Part shown: piece by piece, positions 1 through 7,049 of the stretch
Numbering within the stretch: the first letter of the stretch is position 1
Layout of the letters: each line of letters starts with the position of its first letter
NCBI RefSeq assembly: GCF_019104945.1
Contig: NZ_JAHRWW010000005.1
Span: 1-64,000 of the forward strand
Source: Thermomonas sp.
GTDB taxonomy: Bacteria > Pseudomonadota > Gammaproteobacteria > Xanthomonadales > Xanthomonadaceae
DNA: 64,000 bases
Direction: 5' to 3'
Made by a program: the position numbers and the translations under genes
Notes under the pieces: generated by a model
What the model was told of the DNA's origin: nothing
Seen by the model: the letters and a program-made list of their open reading frames with translations, nothing else
The model's database searches: none

Positions 1-170
1 TCTAAAACTCCGAAAACCACGAGCCCGAATCGACCCGCGTTACTGCCCACGGCAGCCGCTGCATTATCGATAAGGCAGTGAAGGCAATTTTCGTAAAATG
101 CCTCCACTGAAGGCGCGAAGAGTACTGTATTTACAGGACAAATGCAATATCGACATGCATGCGCCTAGGC
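1..170. other. Intergenic left edge, no feature seen
   Basis: No convincing coding region, RNA or hairpin is seen between the window edge and the stop codon of the TPR protein gene. It may hold the end of the exopolysaccharide operon transcript, but no clear terminator is visible. Confidence 0.4.
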
Positions 171-1313
171 CTATTCCTCTGGCTTTAGCACGAAGTCGGC
201 AAGCCACAAATCACCAGAAACCGTTTGCGCAGCGCCGCCTGACACTGGATTCAACAGGCGTAGCCATAACCCAGGGCAGTTTTCCGCTGGCACGGAAAAG
301 CTGAACGACGCCTCGCGCCAGCTAAAGCTTCCATCAATGGGCTCGCTGCGCCCGACGACACCAGCCCGCCCCGCGCAGGCCACTACCCATTGCAATCCCA
401 ACTCGCTGCGCAGGTTCTGTGCCTGCATTCGCATACTGATTTGGTACTTGCCGGGCATCAAGAATAACGGGTGTTCCAAGCCAGCCCCCGGCACGCGTCT
501 GCCTAAAAATTGCAGGCTAGCCGCACGCCCCGGGATCCCTTGCATAGGGACGAACAAGAGCAGCACGCCAGGCACGCGGCGCTGCCGCCAGTCAAAACCC
601 ACGCCGGACACTTCGGACTCAAATTGGCCGTTGTAAAGCGCGGCTAGGCGCCCATTTTCTTTCGCGGCTGTTCCTGCCCAACGTGCATAAGCATCGCCCC
701 AGCGACCTTGTGCCATCAAGCTATCCATCCAGCCCGCGTATTCTTGCTCACTTAATCCGCCCTGGTCTTGTAGGCTTTGCATCACCTGATCTGCCGCCAG
801 CGCATTCCCCGTTGTTGGGGCCCTCAGTGCCGCAAGGGTGCGCGCACGCCACGGCGGGTCGCTATTGAGCACACGCGCGAGTGCTGCAGCGAAACTAGGA
901 TCCACCGCCATTTGCACAAACGCAGGATTGATCTTGCTGGCTTGACTCGGCGCTAATCGCAGTAATTCATCCAATTGCACCAAGGCATCATCATAGGCGC
1001 CCTGCGCTAGATAATGCTGCGCAAGCCAAAGCCGCGTTGCTTGATCTCGCGGCGCGCGGCGCGCGGCAATTTTATATAGAGCGAGCGCCCGTGTTTTATC
1101 GCCCAGCACTTCACTTGCGCGCGCCAGCACAACAAACGCCTTGCCCTGCAGGGGTTCCGTAGAAAGCAATTCTAGTGCTGCGGCTTGCGCCTGTTTTGGA
1201 TCTGCGTCTGACAATGCCGGCGCAGCCTGCATCATGCCCACGATCCGCCAAGCAGCAAACAGAGCCAGCCCACTCATCAAGGTTAGCAGCGTGATGCGCG
1301 CCGTTTGCTTCAT
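171..1313 (-). CDS. TPR-repeat membrane-anchored protein of EPS operon
   Basis: A 380-residue protein with one N-terminal membrane segment (about residues 8-27), so probably inner-membrane anchored with the bulk in the periplasm. Residues about 38-120 form helix pairs typical of tetratricopeptide repeats (alternating Ala/Leu helices, with an ALALYKIAARRAP-type turn). The C-terminal 150 residues are beta-rich with Trp-containing strands and resemble no domain I can name. Its start overlaps the stop of the preceding J-domain gene by 4 nt, so the two are translationally coupled. It is the last gene of the leftward polysaccharide export operon. The role is inferred from context: scaffolding or assembly of the export or secretion apparatus. 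Exact function unknown. Confidence 0.75.
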   Translation of the reverse strand: MKQTARITLLTLMSGLALFAAWRIVGMMQAAPALSDADPKQAQAAALELLSTEPLQGKAFVVLARASEVLGDKTRALALYKIAARRAPRDQATRLWLAQHYLAQGAYDDALVQLDELLRLAPSQASKINPAFVQMAVDPSFAAALARVLNSDPPWRARTLAALRAPTTGNALAADQVMQSLQDQGGLSEQEYAGWMDSLMAQGRWGDAYARWAGTAAKENGRLAALYNGQFESEVSGVGFDWRQRRVPGVLLLFVPMQGIPGRAASLQFLGRRVPGAGLEHPLFLMPGKYQISMRMQAQNLRSELGLQWVVACAGRAGVVGRSEPIDGSFSWREASFSFSVPAENCPGLWLRLLNPVSGGAAQTVSGDLWLADFVLKPEE

Positions 1314-2629
1314 TGCAATGGTTCCAAATTAAGGTCTGTCACAAGCCAAATTCCATCACGCCAGCGTAGCGTCGCTACCAAACGTCCACGCTCAGAAGCG
1401 CTCTTGCGCATCGCGTACCTTGCTGTTAGCTCAGCCGTTTCTGTTCCGATTCGCCATTGCGCGGGCTGCATGCGCACATTACCAGAGGCATGCCATTCCC
1501 CACGCAAGCGGTCTGCGCGGTTTTGCACAGCCGGGCTGTTCCATATTGGGGGCGAGAGCAGTTTCGGCGTTTGCAGGTAATTCAATAATTGACCACCCGC
1601 CTGCTGCGCCATCACAACCTGCTCCAAATCCGGTGAACGCACCGCTATTTGATCCACGGTGTGTGCTACGGGTGGGGCTTCAACAAGTGCTGGCTTTAAG
1701 GGTACTGCTGGAGAGGGGCCGGCCCTTTCAATTGTTTCACCTTTAGACGTGACCGCACCCCGCTCATTGAGATCATTTTCTGAGAAGACTGTGTGCACCG
1801 GTGGTTGGCTCACCACCGGGCTCGTCCGCCCATCTAATGGACGCAAAGAAGGCTCAACTGGCTTTATTCCTAGCTTTTCCCGCACTGCAGTAATGACATC
1901 CATTGATGACTGACGTGCATCTGCCTGCTGCATCTCTGCGCCTTGCGCATTCTTTATACGCAATGCAGAAAAACCAGACTCCGTCTCAGCGGCTGCATGC
2001 GCCACGTATTCTTGATGATCGCTTGGGCGCTGCAGCCCGTCATATACGCTAAGCAATAGTAGTACCGCGCAGAGTGTCAGCAGCACCAACACAGGCCATC
2101 TGCGTCGCCATGCGGGCAGCACGCCTTCTTCTTGTGCCTGCCACACCGGCTTGCGCCGCTGTAGATTAGGTGCAACGACATAGCCCGCACCTTGCAGATT
2201 GGCATCGTAAGCCCGGCGACGTTCAGGCGTGCGCAGTTGATTCCAAGCGTGGTTCACACGCGCGGCAAAAACAGCGTCGTCGTCGCTACGTAGCCGATCG
2301 GGATGCAGCCAAGCCTGCAGCACACGATGATGGGCTTTGATCTGCTCCGCCGCAGCATCTGGCGAAACACCTAAAACTCGATACGCATCTGCTTGCGGAT
2401 AAAACAATACTTCGCGCGCGTAAAAGCGCGCGGCCTCACAGATCCTTGCCTCTGGTTCAGCAAAACGCTGCTTTGCATCCGCCAACACATCTGGCATTAC
2501 ACCGGCTGCGATTCCAAGCAGTTCAGTGACACCTAATGGCAGTGGTCGAGCTTTCAACACATGGCGTTGCTCTGGCGCTTGTAACAGCGCCAGCGCCCAT
2601 TCCAGCGCGTTGCCATTCGCGCCCGTCAT
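1310..2629 (-). CDS. J-domain (DnaJ-like) membrane protein
   Basis: A 439-residue protein with a J domain at about residues 81-144, including the invariant HPD tripeptide (109-111), so it could stimulate an Hsp70/DnaK ATPase. A single hydrophobic segment (about 179-195) follows a basic stretch, predicting a cytoplasmic J domain and a C-terminal half across the inner membrane. The C-terminal 230 residues start with a low-complexity Pro/Ala/Val linker and end in a beta-rich region. It lies 3 nt after the autokinase stop and overlaps the TPR gene, so it belongs to the same transcript. A J-domain protein is not a standard component of Wzc/Wza export operons. A role in folding or controlling the autokinase or a glycosyltransferase is inference only. 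Confidence 0.8.
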   Translation of the reverse strand: MTGANGNALEWALALLQAPEQRHVLKARPLPLGVTELLGIAAGVMPDVLADAKQRFAEPEARICEAARFYAREVLFYPQADAYRVLGVSPDAAAEQIKAHHRVLQAWLHPDRLRSDDDAVFAARVNHAWNQLRTPERRRAYDANLQGAGYVVAPNLQRRKPVWQAQEEGVLPAWRRRWPVLVLLTLCAVLLLLSVYDGLQRPSDHQEYVAHAAAETESGFSALRIKNAQGAEMQQADARQSSMDVITAVREKLGIKPVEPSLRPLDGRTSPVVSQPPVHTVFSENDLNERGAVTSKGETIERAGPSPAVPLKPALVEAPPVAHTVDQIAVRSPDLEQVVMAQQAGGQLLNYLQTPKLLSPPIWNSPAVQNRADRLRGEWHASGNVRMQPAQWRIGTETAELTARYAMRKSASERGRLVATLRWRDGIWLVTDLNLEPLQ

Positions 2630-2632
2630 GCC

Positions 2633-4936
2633 TTAACTCTTTGTCAGCTTTTTTGCATCATTACCGTAAGCGTAATACGAATACGAGCCGTAGCCATAAC
2701 CGTAGCCATATCCATAACCCGCCGTGCGTGAGTCGTATTTCGTCAGCAAGCAGCCCACAACACGCGCACGCGCCACCAGCAATCGTTTAAGCGCTACTTG
2801 AGCAGCACCAATCTTGGTTTTCGCACTATTAACGACAAGAATCGTTGCACTCACCGTGTTCGACAAAATAGGCGCATCGGCCAATCCTAGTACCGGTGGC
2901 CCGTCGATCACCACGTGATCAAAACGCTCAGTGCCAATAGTCAGCAGCGACACAAGCTTTGACCCAGAAAGAAGCTCCGCTGGGTTCGGTGGCAGCGGCC
3001 CAGCCAACACAACGCTTAGGCTTCCGTCATCAACTAAATGCGTGGCGTCTGCCAGTGTGCAGCCGCCGGCCAGCAGATTGCTAAGACCAAACTCGGCGCG
3101 CAGCCCCAGTGTTTTATGCAGTGACGGGTTGCGCAAATCGCCATCGATCAGCAACACGCGCTTACCTAGCTGCACAAGATTACGTGACAGTGCCAGCGCC
3201 GTGGTGGATTTGCCTTCACCGGGGCCACTACTGGTGACAAGCAGCGTCTTAGGCACACCATGATCGGTGGCAAATTGCAGCGCTGTGCGCACCGAACGAT
3301 ACGCTTCCGAGAATGACGACTTGGGGTCTTTCGCCAAGTCGGCCACATTTTCCTTCTGCCCAAGCTTCGGAATAATACCAAGCACAGCCAGTTTCAACTT
3401 CTGCTCGACGTCTTCCGGCGTCTTGATCGTGTCGTCCAAGAATTCCAGCAAGAACGCCAACAGCACACCCAGCATCGCACCCAGCAGCAAGCCAATGGCA
3501 AGATTCAGTGCAAGATTGGGCTTGAAGCGCCTTTTCGGCACTTCAGCACGATCGATGACCGAGATGTTGTTACTGCGCACATCGCCTGCAACACCTACCT
3601 CTTTGAAACGCTGCAGCAAGTTGTCATAGAGCTGGCGGTTGGTATCCACCTCACGCTTCAAAATATTGTATTGAATGCTGCGACCGTCCACATCCAGTGC
3701 TTCACTGCGCAGTGCGGCAATCTGTCCTTCCAGCATGCGTTCCTGTGAGGAAGCCGCGTCGTACTCTGCTTTAACCGAAGCCCGCACGTTGCCAACTTCT
3801 TGCGCCACTTGGCGATCCAGCTCGTCAATTTGCCCTTTGAGCTGCTGCATTTCCGGGTAATCCGGCTTGAACGTGCGCAATTTGAGCTGGTATTGCGCTT
3901 GCAGTTCACCACGGCTTTTTTGCAGCAAACGGATATTGGAGTTACCAATCATATCGGGCGGCATTGCCCCACTGGAGGCCTGTCGCCAACGTGCTTGCGC
4001 ACGAATCCGCTGATCTTGTGCTGCGGCCAGTGCGTTATTGAGCTGGGATAAATTTTGCACCGCCAGCGATTGATCCTTATCGCCAACGGTGACCAAGTTT
4101 TCCTGCTGAGCAAACTGCACCAGCTTGCGCTCGGATTCTTCCAGCTTCGCCTTGGTTAGCTTTAGCTGATCTTCAAGATAACCCTTGGCATACGAAGAAG
4201 CGCCGAACTTGCGCTCCAAGCCCGATGCAATAAACCCGTCTGCAATAGCATTGGCCACGCGCGCCGAGAACTGCGGCACAGGGCTATCAAAACTAACCTT
4301 GACCAGACGCGAGTTGCGCACCGGCTCAACGCTCAGATCGTTACCGATCAAGGTGGCCGCTTTACGCAGCTCATCGGCCGCATCGGCCTGCGCTTGCGCA
4401 GCATTTTGCTGCTTATCTTCTTTGGTTTGTGGACGCAGCAGCGTCAGCATTCGCCCGATCCATCCGGAGTCGAAATTTTGCTCAATCGCTGCCTGATCGA
4501 GATTCAATTCGTTGGCCACGCGCTCGGCCAGCGATCGGCTTTTAAGCAGCTCGTACTGCGTCTGCAGAAACTCAGGATCGCGCCCCTCCACCTCCCCTGG
4601 CTGTAGACCATCGACACGCACCACCTGCGTACCAGACTTGTCCAGCTGCAGCACGGTTGTCGCGCGGTAGATAGGTGTTGCCAGCAATGTCACCAGCAGT
4701 GCTATCGCTACCACCGCCGCAAGTACCGTTACGATCAGACGGCGCCGTTTTAGGAGGATGTGCCAGTACGCCAGCAGATCGATTTCATCATCGTCTCGTC
4801 GATCTTCCTGCAGCTGCAGCGCCAGCGCACCATCTTGGCGCACTTGGGCAAGCGCATAGTCTGGCTGCCGATCCGAACGCATCGGAAGCTGGCCGTTATC
4901 CCCTGAAGGGCCGGTGGGCAGTCGATCATCAGTCAT
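2633..4936 (-). CDS. Polysaccharide chain-length/tyrosine autokinase (Wzc-like BY-kinase)
   Basis: A 767-residue inner-membrane protein that controls exopolysaccharide polymerisation and export. A Wzz domain follows TM1 (about 67-88). A long periplasmic coiled-coil region (about 250-445) precedes TM2 (475-499), with the Pro-rich kink typical of the family. The cytoplasmic bacterial tyrosine-kinase domain has Walker A GPGEGKST (571-578), Walker A' VLLIDGD (594-600) and Walker B VVIDGPP (675-681). The C-terminal tail (741-758) holds nine tyrosines in a YG-repeat cluster, the usual autophosphorylation target. Length matches Wzc (about 720) and exceeds kinase-less GumC proteins. It follows the Wza-like gene by 22 nt. 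Autophosphorylation of the tail presumably governs oligomer state and polymer length, as in the family. Confidence 0.95.
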   Translation of the reverse strand: MTDDRLPTGPSGDNGQLPMRSDRQPDYALAQVRQDGALALQLQEDRRDDDEIDLLAYWHILLKRRRLIVTVLAAVVAIALLVTLLATPIYRATTVLQLDKSGTQVVRVDGLQPGEVEGRDPEFLQTQYELLKSRSLAERVANELNLDQAAIEQNFDSGWIGRMLTLLRPQTKEDKQQNAAQAQADAADELRKAATLIGNDLSVEPVRNSRLVKVSFDSPVPQFSARVANAIADGFIASGLERKFGASSYAKGYLEDQLKLTKAKLEESERKLVQFAQQENLVTVGDKDQSLAVQNLSQLNNALAAAQDQRIRAQARWRQASSGAMPPDMIGNSNIRLLQKSRGELQAQYQLKLRTFKPDYPEMQQLKGQIDELDRQVAQEVGNVRASVKAEYDAASSQERMLEGQIAALRSEALDVDGRSIQYNILKREVDTNRQLYDNLLQRFKEVGVAGDVRSNNISVIDRAEVPKRRFKPNLALNLAIGLLLGAMLGVLLAFLLEFLDDTIKTPEDVEQKLKLAVLGIIPKLGQKENVADLAKDPKSSFSEAYRSVRTALQFATDHGVPKTLLVTSSGPGEGKSTTALALSRNLVQLGKRVLLIDGDLRNPSLHKTLGLRAEFGLSNLLAGGCTLADATHLVDDGSLSVVLAGPLPPNPAELLSGSKLVSLLTIGTERFDHVVIDGPPVLGLADAPILSNTVSATILVVNSAKTKIGAAQVALKRLLVARARVVGCLLTKYDSRTAGYGYGYGYGYGSYSYYAYGNDAKKLTKS

Positions 4937-4958
4937 TGCGTATCAATCCTTGAAACTC

Positions 4959-5678
4959 TTACATGAACCAGCGGAACACGCCAATCGCCGGCATACTTTC
5001 GATGAAACGACGGTAGGCCGACTTCGAGCCCGAGGTTTCGACAACGATGATGTCATCGCCATAGACCTGAGGGTCCGCTACAACGCCGCGACGCACTTCG
5101 CGCAGATCAAACACGGCGGCCATGCGTTTTCCACTCACCTGGCGCATCAAGATAATTCCACCGAGATCGGCGATCTGGTCGTTCAATCCTTCCGCCAAGG
5201 CGATGGCCTGAAGCAATGTCGTCTTGCCAGTAATGGGATAGATGCCTGGCTTTTTGACCGCACCTTCCAGCGTAATCCGCTGACTGGTGTACTCCTTGAC
5301 GAACACGCTCACCTGCGGATTTTGCAAGAAACCATCGGCATAGCGTTTGCCAAGATCGGCCTCTAGCTCCGGTATGGTCATCCCACCGGCCATCACAATG
5401 CCAATCAATGGCAACGAAATTTGCCCATTGGAATTGACCCGCACTTCTTTATCCAAATCCTCTACACCAAAGACGCTGATTTCCAGCAAATCTTGCGAGC
5501 CAATGCGGTAATCGGTACCACCTTTGTATGCACCTGATGCGGCTGTGGTATCCGGCGCAGGCATTTCATCGCCAGCCACCGCGTTGACCGGCATGCGCTT
5601 GGCACTGCCGCCACTCGCGCAGGCCGCCAATAAGGACAGCAACACGGTGATTAAGAAGAAACGCATCCAGTTGCGCAT
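4959..5678 (-). CDS. Polysaccharide export outer-membrane lipoprotein (Wza/GumB-like)
   Basis: A 239-residue lipoprotein with a signal peptide ending in lipobox LLAAC (Cys20) and a polysaccharide biosynthesis/export domain (motif YRIGSQDLLEISVFG) followed by SLBB-type beta-grasp repeats (around ITLEGAVKKPGIYPI). It forms the outer-membrane export channel that partners the autokinase. It is shorter than E. coli Wza (379) and similar to small GumB/EpsA-type proteins that lack the extra SLBB domain and membrane helix. The chosen ATG has GGAGAG six bases upstream. It is the first gene of the operon and diverges from tRNA-Val; the 156-bp gap must hold the operon promoter. A CATAAT-like box occurs on the minus strand there, but no clear -35 is seen. 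Confidence 0.93.
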   Translation of the reverse strand: MRNWMRFFLITVLLSLLAACASGGSAKRMPVNAVAGDEMPAPDTTAASGAYKGGTDYRIGSQDLLEISVFGVEDLDKEVRVNSNGQISLPLIGIVMAGGMTIPELEADLGKRYADGFLQNPQVSVFVKEYTSQRITLEGAVKKPGIYPITGKTTLLQAIALAEGLNDQIADLGGIILMRQVSGKRMAAVFDLREVRRGVVADPQVYGDDIIVVETSGSKSAYRRFIESMPAIGVFRWFM

Positions 5679-5794
5679 CGCATTCTCTCCGATAGGACAG
5701 CGTATTATGCGTACAAAGCACTCCCATGCCTACCGCTAAGAGTTTGATTAAGCCAACTAATTTTCAAGCCACCTAAAAACTTTCGAAAAACCAC

Positions 5795-5822
5795 TTGCCG
5801 AACTTCCGTATTCATGTAGAAT
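5795..5822 (+). promoter_or_regulatory. Sigma70-type promoter of tRNA-Val
   Basis: TTGCCG (5795-5800) and TAGAAT (5817-5822) are separated by 16 nt, with the predicted start about 6 nt before the tRNA 5' end. Both boxes are close to consensus. Confidence 0.75.
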
Positions 5823-5834
5823 ACGCGCTCCTCC

Positions 5835-5909
5835 GGGCGGTTAGCTCAGCGGTAGAGCATTGCCTTCACACGGCAAGGGTCGCAGGTTCGAACCCTGCAC
5901 CGCCCACCA
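5835..5909 (+). tRNA. tRNA-Val(CAC)
   Basis: A complete 75-nt cloverleaf with encoded CCA. The acceptor stem GGGCGGT/ACCGCCC pairs perfectly, the anticodon loop TTCACAC gives anticodon CAC (Val, GTG codons), and the TTCGAAC T-loop is present. Its 3' 48 nt (5862-5909) are repeated at 11414-11461, so this gene is the integration site of the element that follows. The tRNA is left intact by the insertion. Confidence 0.96.
5862..5909 (+). repeat. attL core, 48-bp direct repeat in tRNA-Val
   Basis: Positions 5862-5909 and 11414-11461 are identical over 48 nt, from the anticodon stem to the CCA end. Homology continues beyond with two mismatches through the downstream terminator (5913-5938 against 11465-11490). 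Tyrosine integrases commonly target tRNA 3' halves and duplicate them in this way. Confidence 0.92.
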
Positions 5910-5917
5910 TACAAATC

Positions 5918-5938
5918 AACGGCTTAGGCCGTTTTTTT
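5918..5938 (+). terminator. Rho-independent terminator after tRNA-Val
   Basis: Stem AACGGC/GCCGTT with loop TTAG is followed by a run of T. A copy of this terminator also follows the right att core (11470-11490). Confidence 0.8.
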
Positions 5939-5951
5939 GTGCCTGTGATTT

Positions 5952-5978
5952 GCGAGTATGGAAAGAGTATGGAAAACC
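5952..5978 (+). repeat. Left 27-bp direct repeat (possible integrase arm sites)
   Basis: Two tandem GAGTATGGAAA units lie 43 bp inside the left att core. The identical 27 bp recurs at 11307-11333, 80 bp inside the right core. Paired tandem repeats at both ends of a tyrosine-integrase element fit arm-type integrase binding sites. The left copy also overlaps a 9-bp inverted repeat (5972-5980/5984-5992). Confidence 0.65.
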
Positions 5979-6006
5979 GGCTCCCGGTTTTCGTCTTCAT
6001 GCGCAC

Positions 6007-6029
6007 AAAAAACCCGGCACATGGCCGGG
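6007..6029 (-). terminator. Terminator of the element's leftward operon
   Basis: Read on the minus strand, stem CCCGGC/GCCGGG (6024-6029/6013-6018) with a 5-nt loop is followed by six T. It sits 30 nt after the last gene (stop at 6059) and should end the operon transcript before the tRNA. Confidence 0.8.
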
Positions 6030-6058
6030 CTTCATCTTGGCAGTGTCGGCAGGCGCGC

Positions 6059-6289
6059 TTACTCCCTTACCTCGCTCCAAAGTTCGCACGGCCCCACGCT
6101 CAGCGCCTCAGCGCGTTTCAGTAGCGCGTCCATCGACTCGCCCGGCAAACGACCTAGGCGCAAGCCATCGCCGCGCATGATGCCGACAGGCTCCACGCCT
6201 TGCGAGGCAATCAGGATGATGGACGGCACGGCCTGCCCCCGCTCGCGGTTGGCCTCCAAGCGTTCAATGCGCGTGCGCAGGGTGGTCAT
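6059..6289 (-). CDS. Hypothetical protein, short coiled-coil N-terminus
   Basis: A 76-residue protein of unknown function. It begins MTTLRTRIERLEANRERG, a short predicted coiled coil also present at the N-terminus of the preceding protein. Start and stop overlap the upstream gene by 4 nt (ATGA). It is the last gene before the operon terminator. No catalytic motif is seen. Proteins with this LEA-type opening followed by a short domain are common in phages and prophage-like elements. Confidence 0.7.
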   Translation of the reverse strand: MTTLRTRIERLEANRERGQAVPSIILIASQGVEPVGIMRGDGLRLGRLPGESMDALLKRAEALSVGPCELWSEVRE

Positions 6290-6630
6290 GTGTTGCCCCC
6301 TTCAGCCCGGCGCTGCGCCTCGGCTTCAAACGCTGCAAACTCGCGCGGTGTCATCGGTTCGTACTCTTGCAAGAAATGCCATGCAGCCCGCTCCGCTGCG
6401 CTCAAGCCAGCCGGGGGCACGCCATCACGAAACCCAAGGTCTCGACACCAGCGCGCAGCTACCAGCCGCCCGCCCTTCACCTCGGGCACAGCCTGCCAGC
6501 CGTCACGGGTGGGCATGTTGTCAGCATTGGCAAGCTGGAACGTGAGTAATGCATCTCGGCTCGCCTGTCTCCAATCGCGCGGGCTTTTGCGCGCCTCCAG
6601 CCGCTCAACACGCGCGTGCAGGTTGTTCAT
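6286..6630 (-). CDS. Hypothetical element protein, coiled-coil start
   Basis: A 114-residue protein beginning MNNLHARVERLEARKSPRD, similar to the start of the next gene's product, so the two share a short coiled-coil module. The rest is acidic, with Trp residues and a C-terminal Ala/Glu-rich helix (EFAAFEAEAQRRAEGG). It overlaps both neighbours by 4 nt within the element operon. Function unknown; no signal peptide or membrane segment. Confidence 0.7.
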   Translation of the reverse strand: MNNLHARVERLEARKSPRDWRQASRDALLTFQLANADNMPTRDGWQAVPEVKGGRLVAARWCRDLGFRDGVPPAGLSAAERAAWHFLQEYEPMTPREFAAFEAEAQRRAEGGNT

Positions 6631-7049
6631 GGTGCCACCTTGGTACTGGCCTCTAACGCCTCGATACGCGCCAACAGTTCGGACGTTTCCACTACGCGCG
6701 CCAAGGTGCCCACAGCGGCCACCAGTGCGGCGGCGGTGTCTGGTGCAAGGTCACCCTCAGCAACAGCCGCAAGCGCAGCCTCAGCGCGCGCTGTGAGTGT
6801 TCCAGCCGCAAGACTTGGCAACGATACCGGCGCGGCCTCAGATTTCAGTGCAGGCAATACGCGATCTAGTAGCGCCTTCGCGGCCTGCATGTCGCCATCC
6901 TTCGCGCGCTGAATCATGGCGGTGACGATCTCGCCAGCGTCGGCAGCAATGGCGCGGCGCAGCTCACCAGACAAGCCGGAACCCTTTGGACGGCCAGCGG
7001 GATTGCCAGACTGGCCGGGTTTGAATCGGTGCGGTTTCTTAGCGGTCAT
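6627..7049 (-). CDS. DUF5681-domain protein
   Basis: A 140-residue protein whose N-terminus FKPGQSGNPAGRPKGSG matches the DUF5681 signature, a short basic module common at the start of phage and mobile-element proteins, often near packaging genes. The rest is Ala-rich helical and ends in LLARIEALEA, echoing the coiled coils of the next two genes. The ATG overlaps the primase gene stop (ATGA). DNA binding through the basic N-terminus is plausible but unproven. If the element is a phage satellite, this would be a candidate for a packaging or regulatory role. Confidence 0.75.
   Translation of the reverse strand: MTAKKPHRFKPGQSGNPAGRPKGSGLSGELRRAIAADAGEIVTAMIQRAKDGDMQAAKALLDRVLPALKSEAAPVSLPSLAAGTLTARAEAALAAVAEGDLAPDTAAALVAAVGTLARVVETSELLARIEALEASTKVAP

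Noticed and set aside
4914-5366. 150-residue plus-strand frame near the EPS operon
   Set aside because: Antisense to the Wza-like gene; no start signal or domain.
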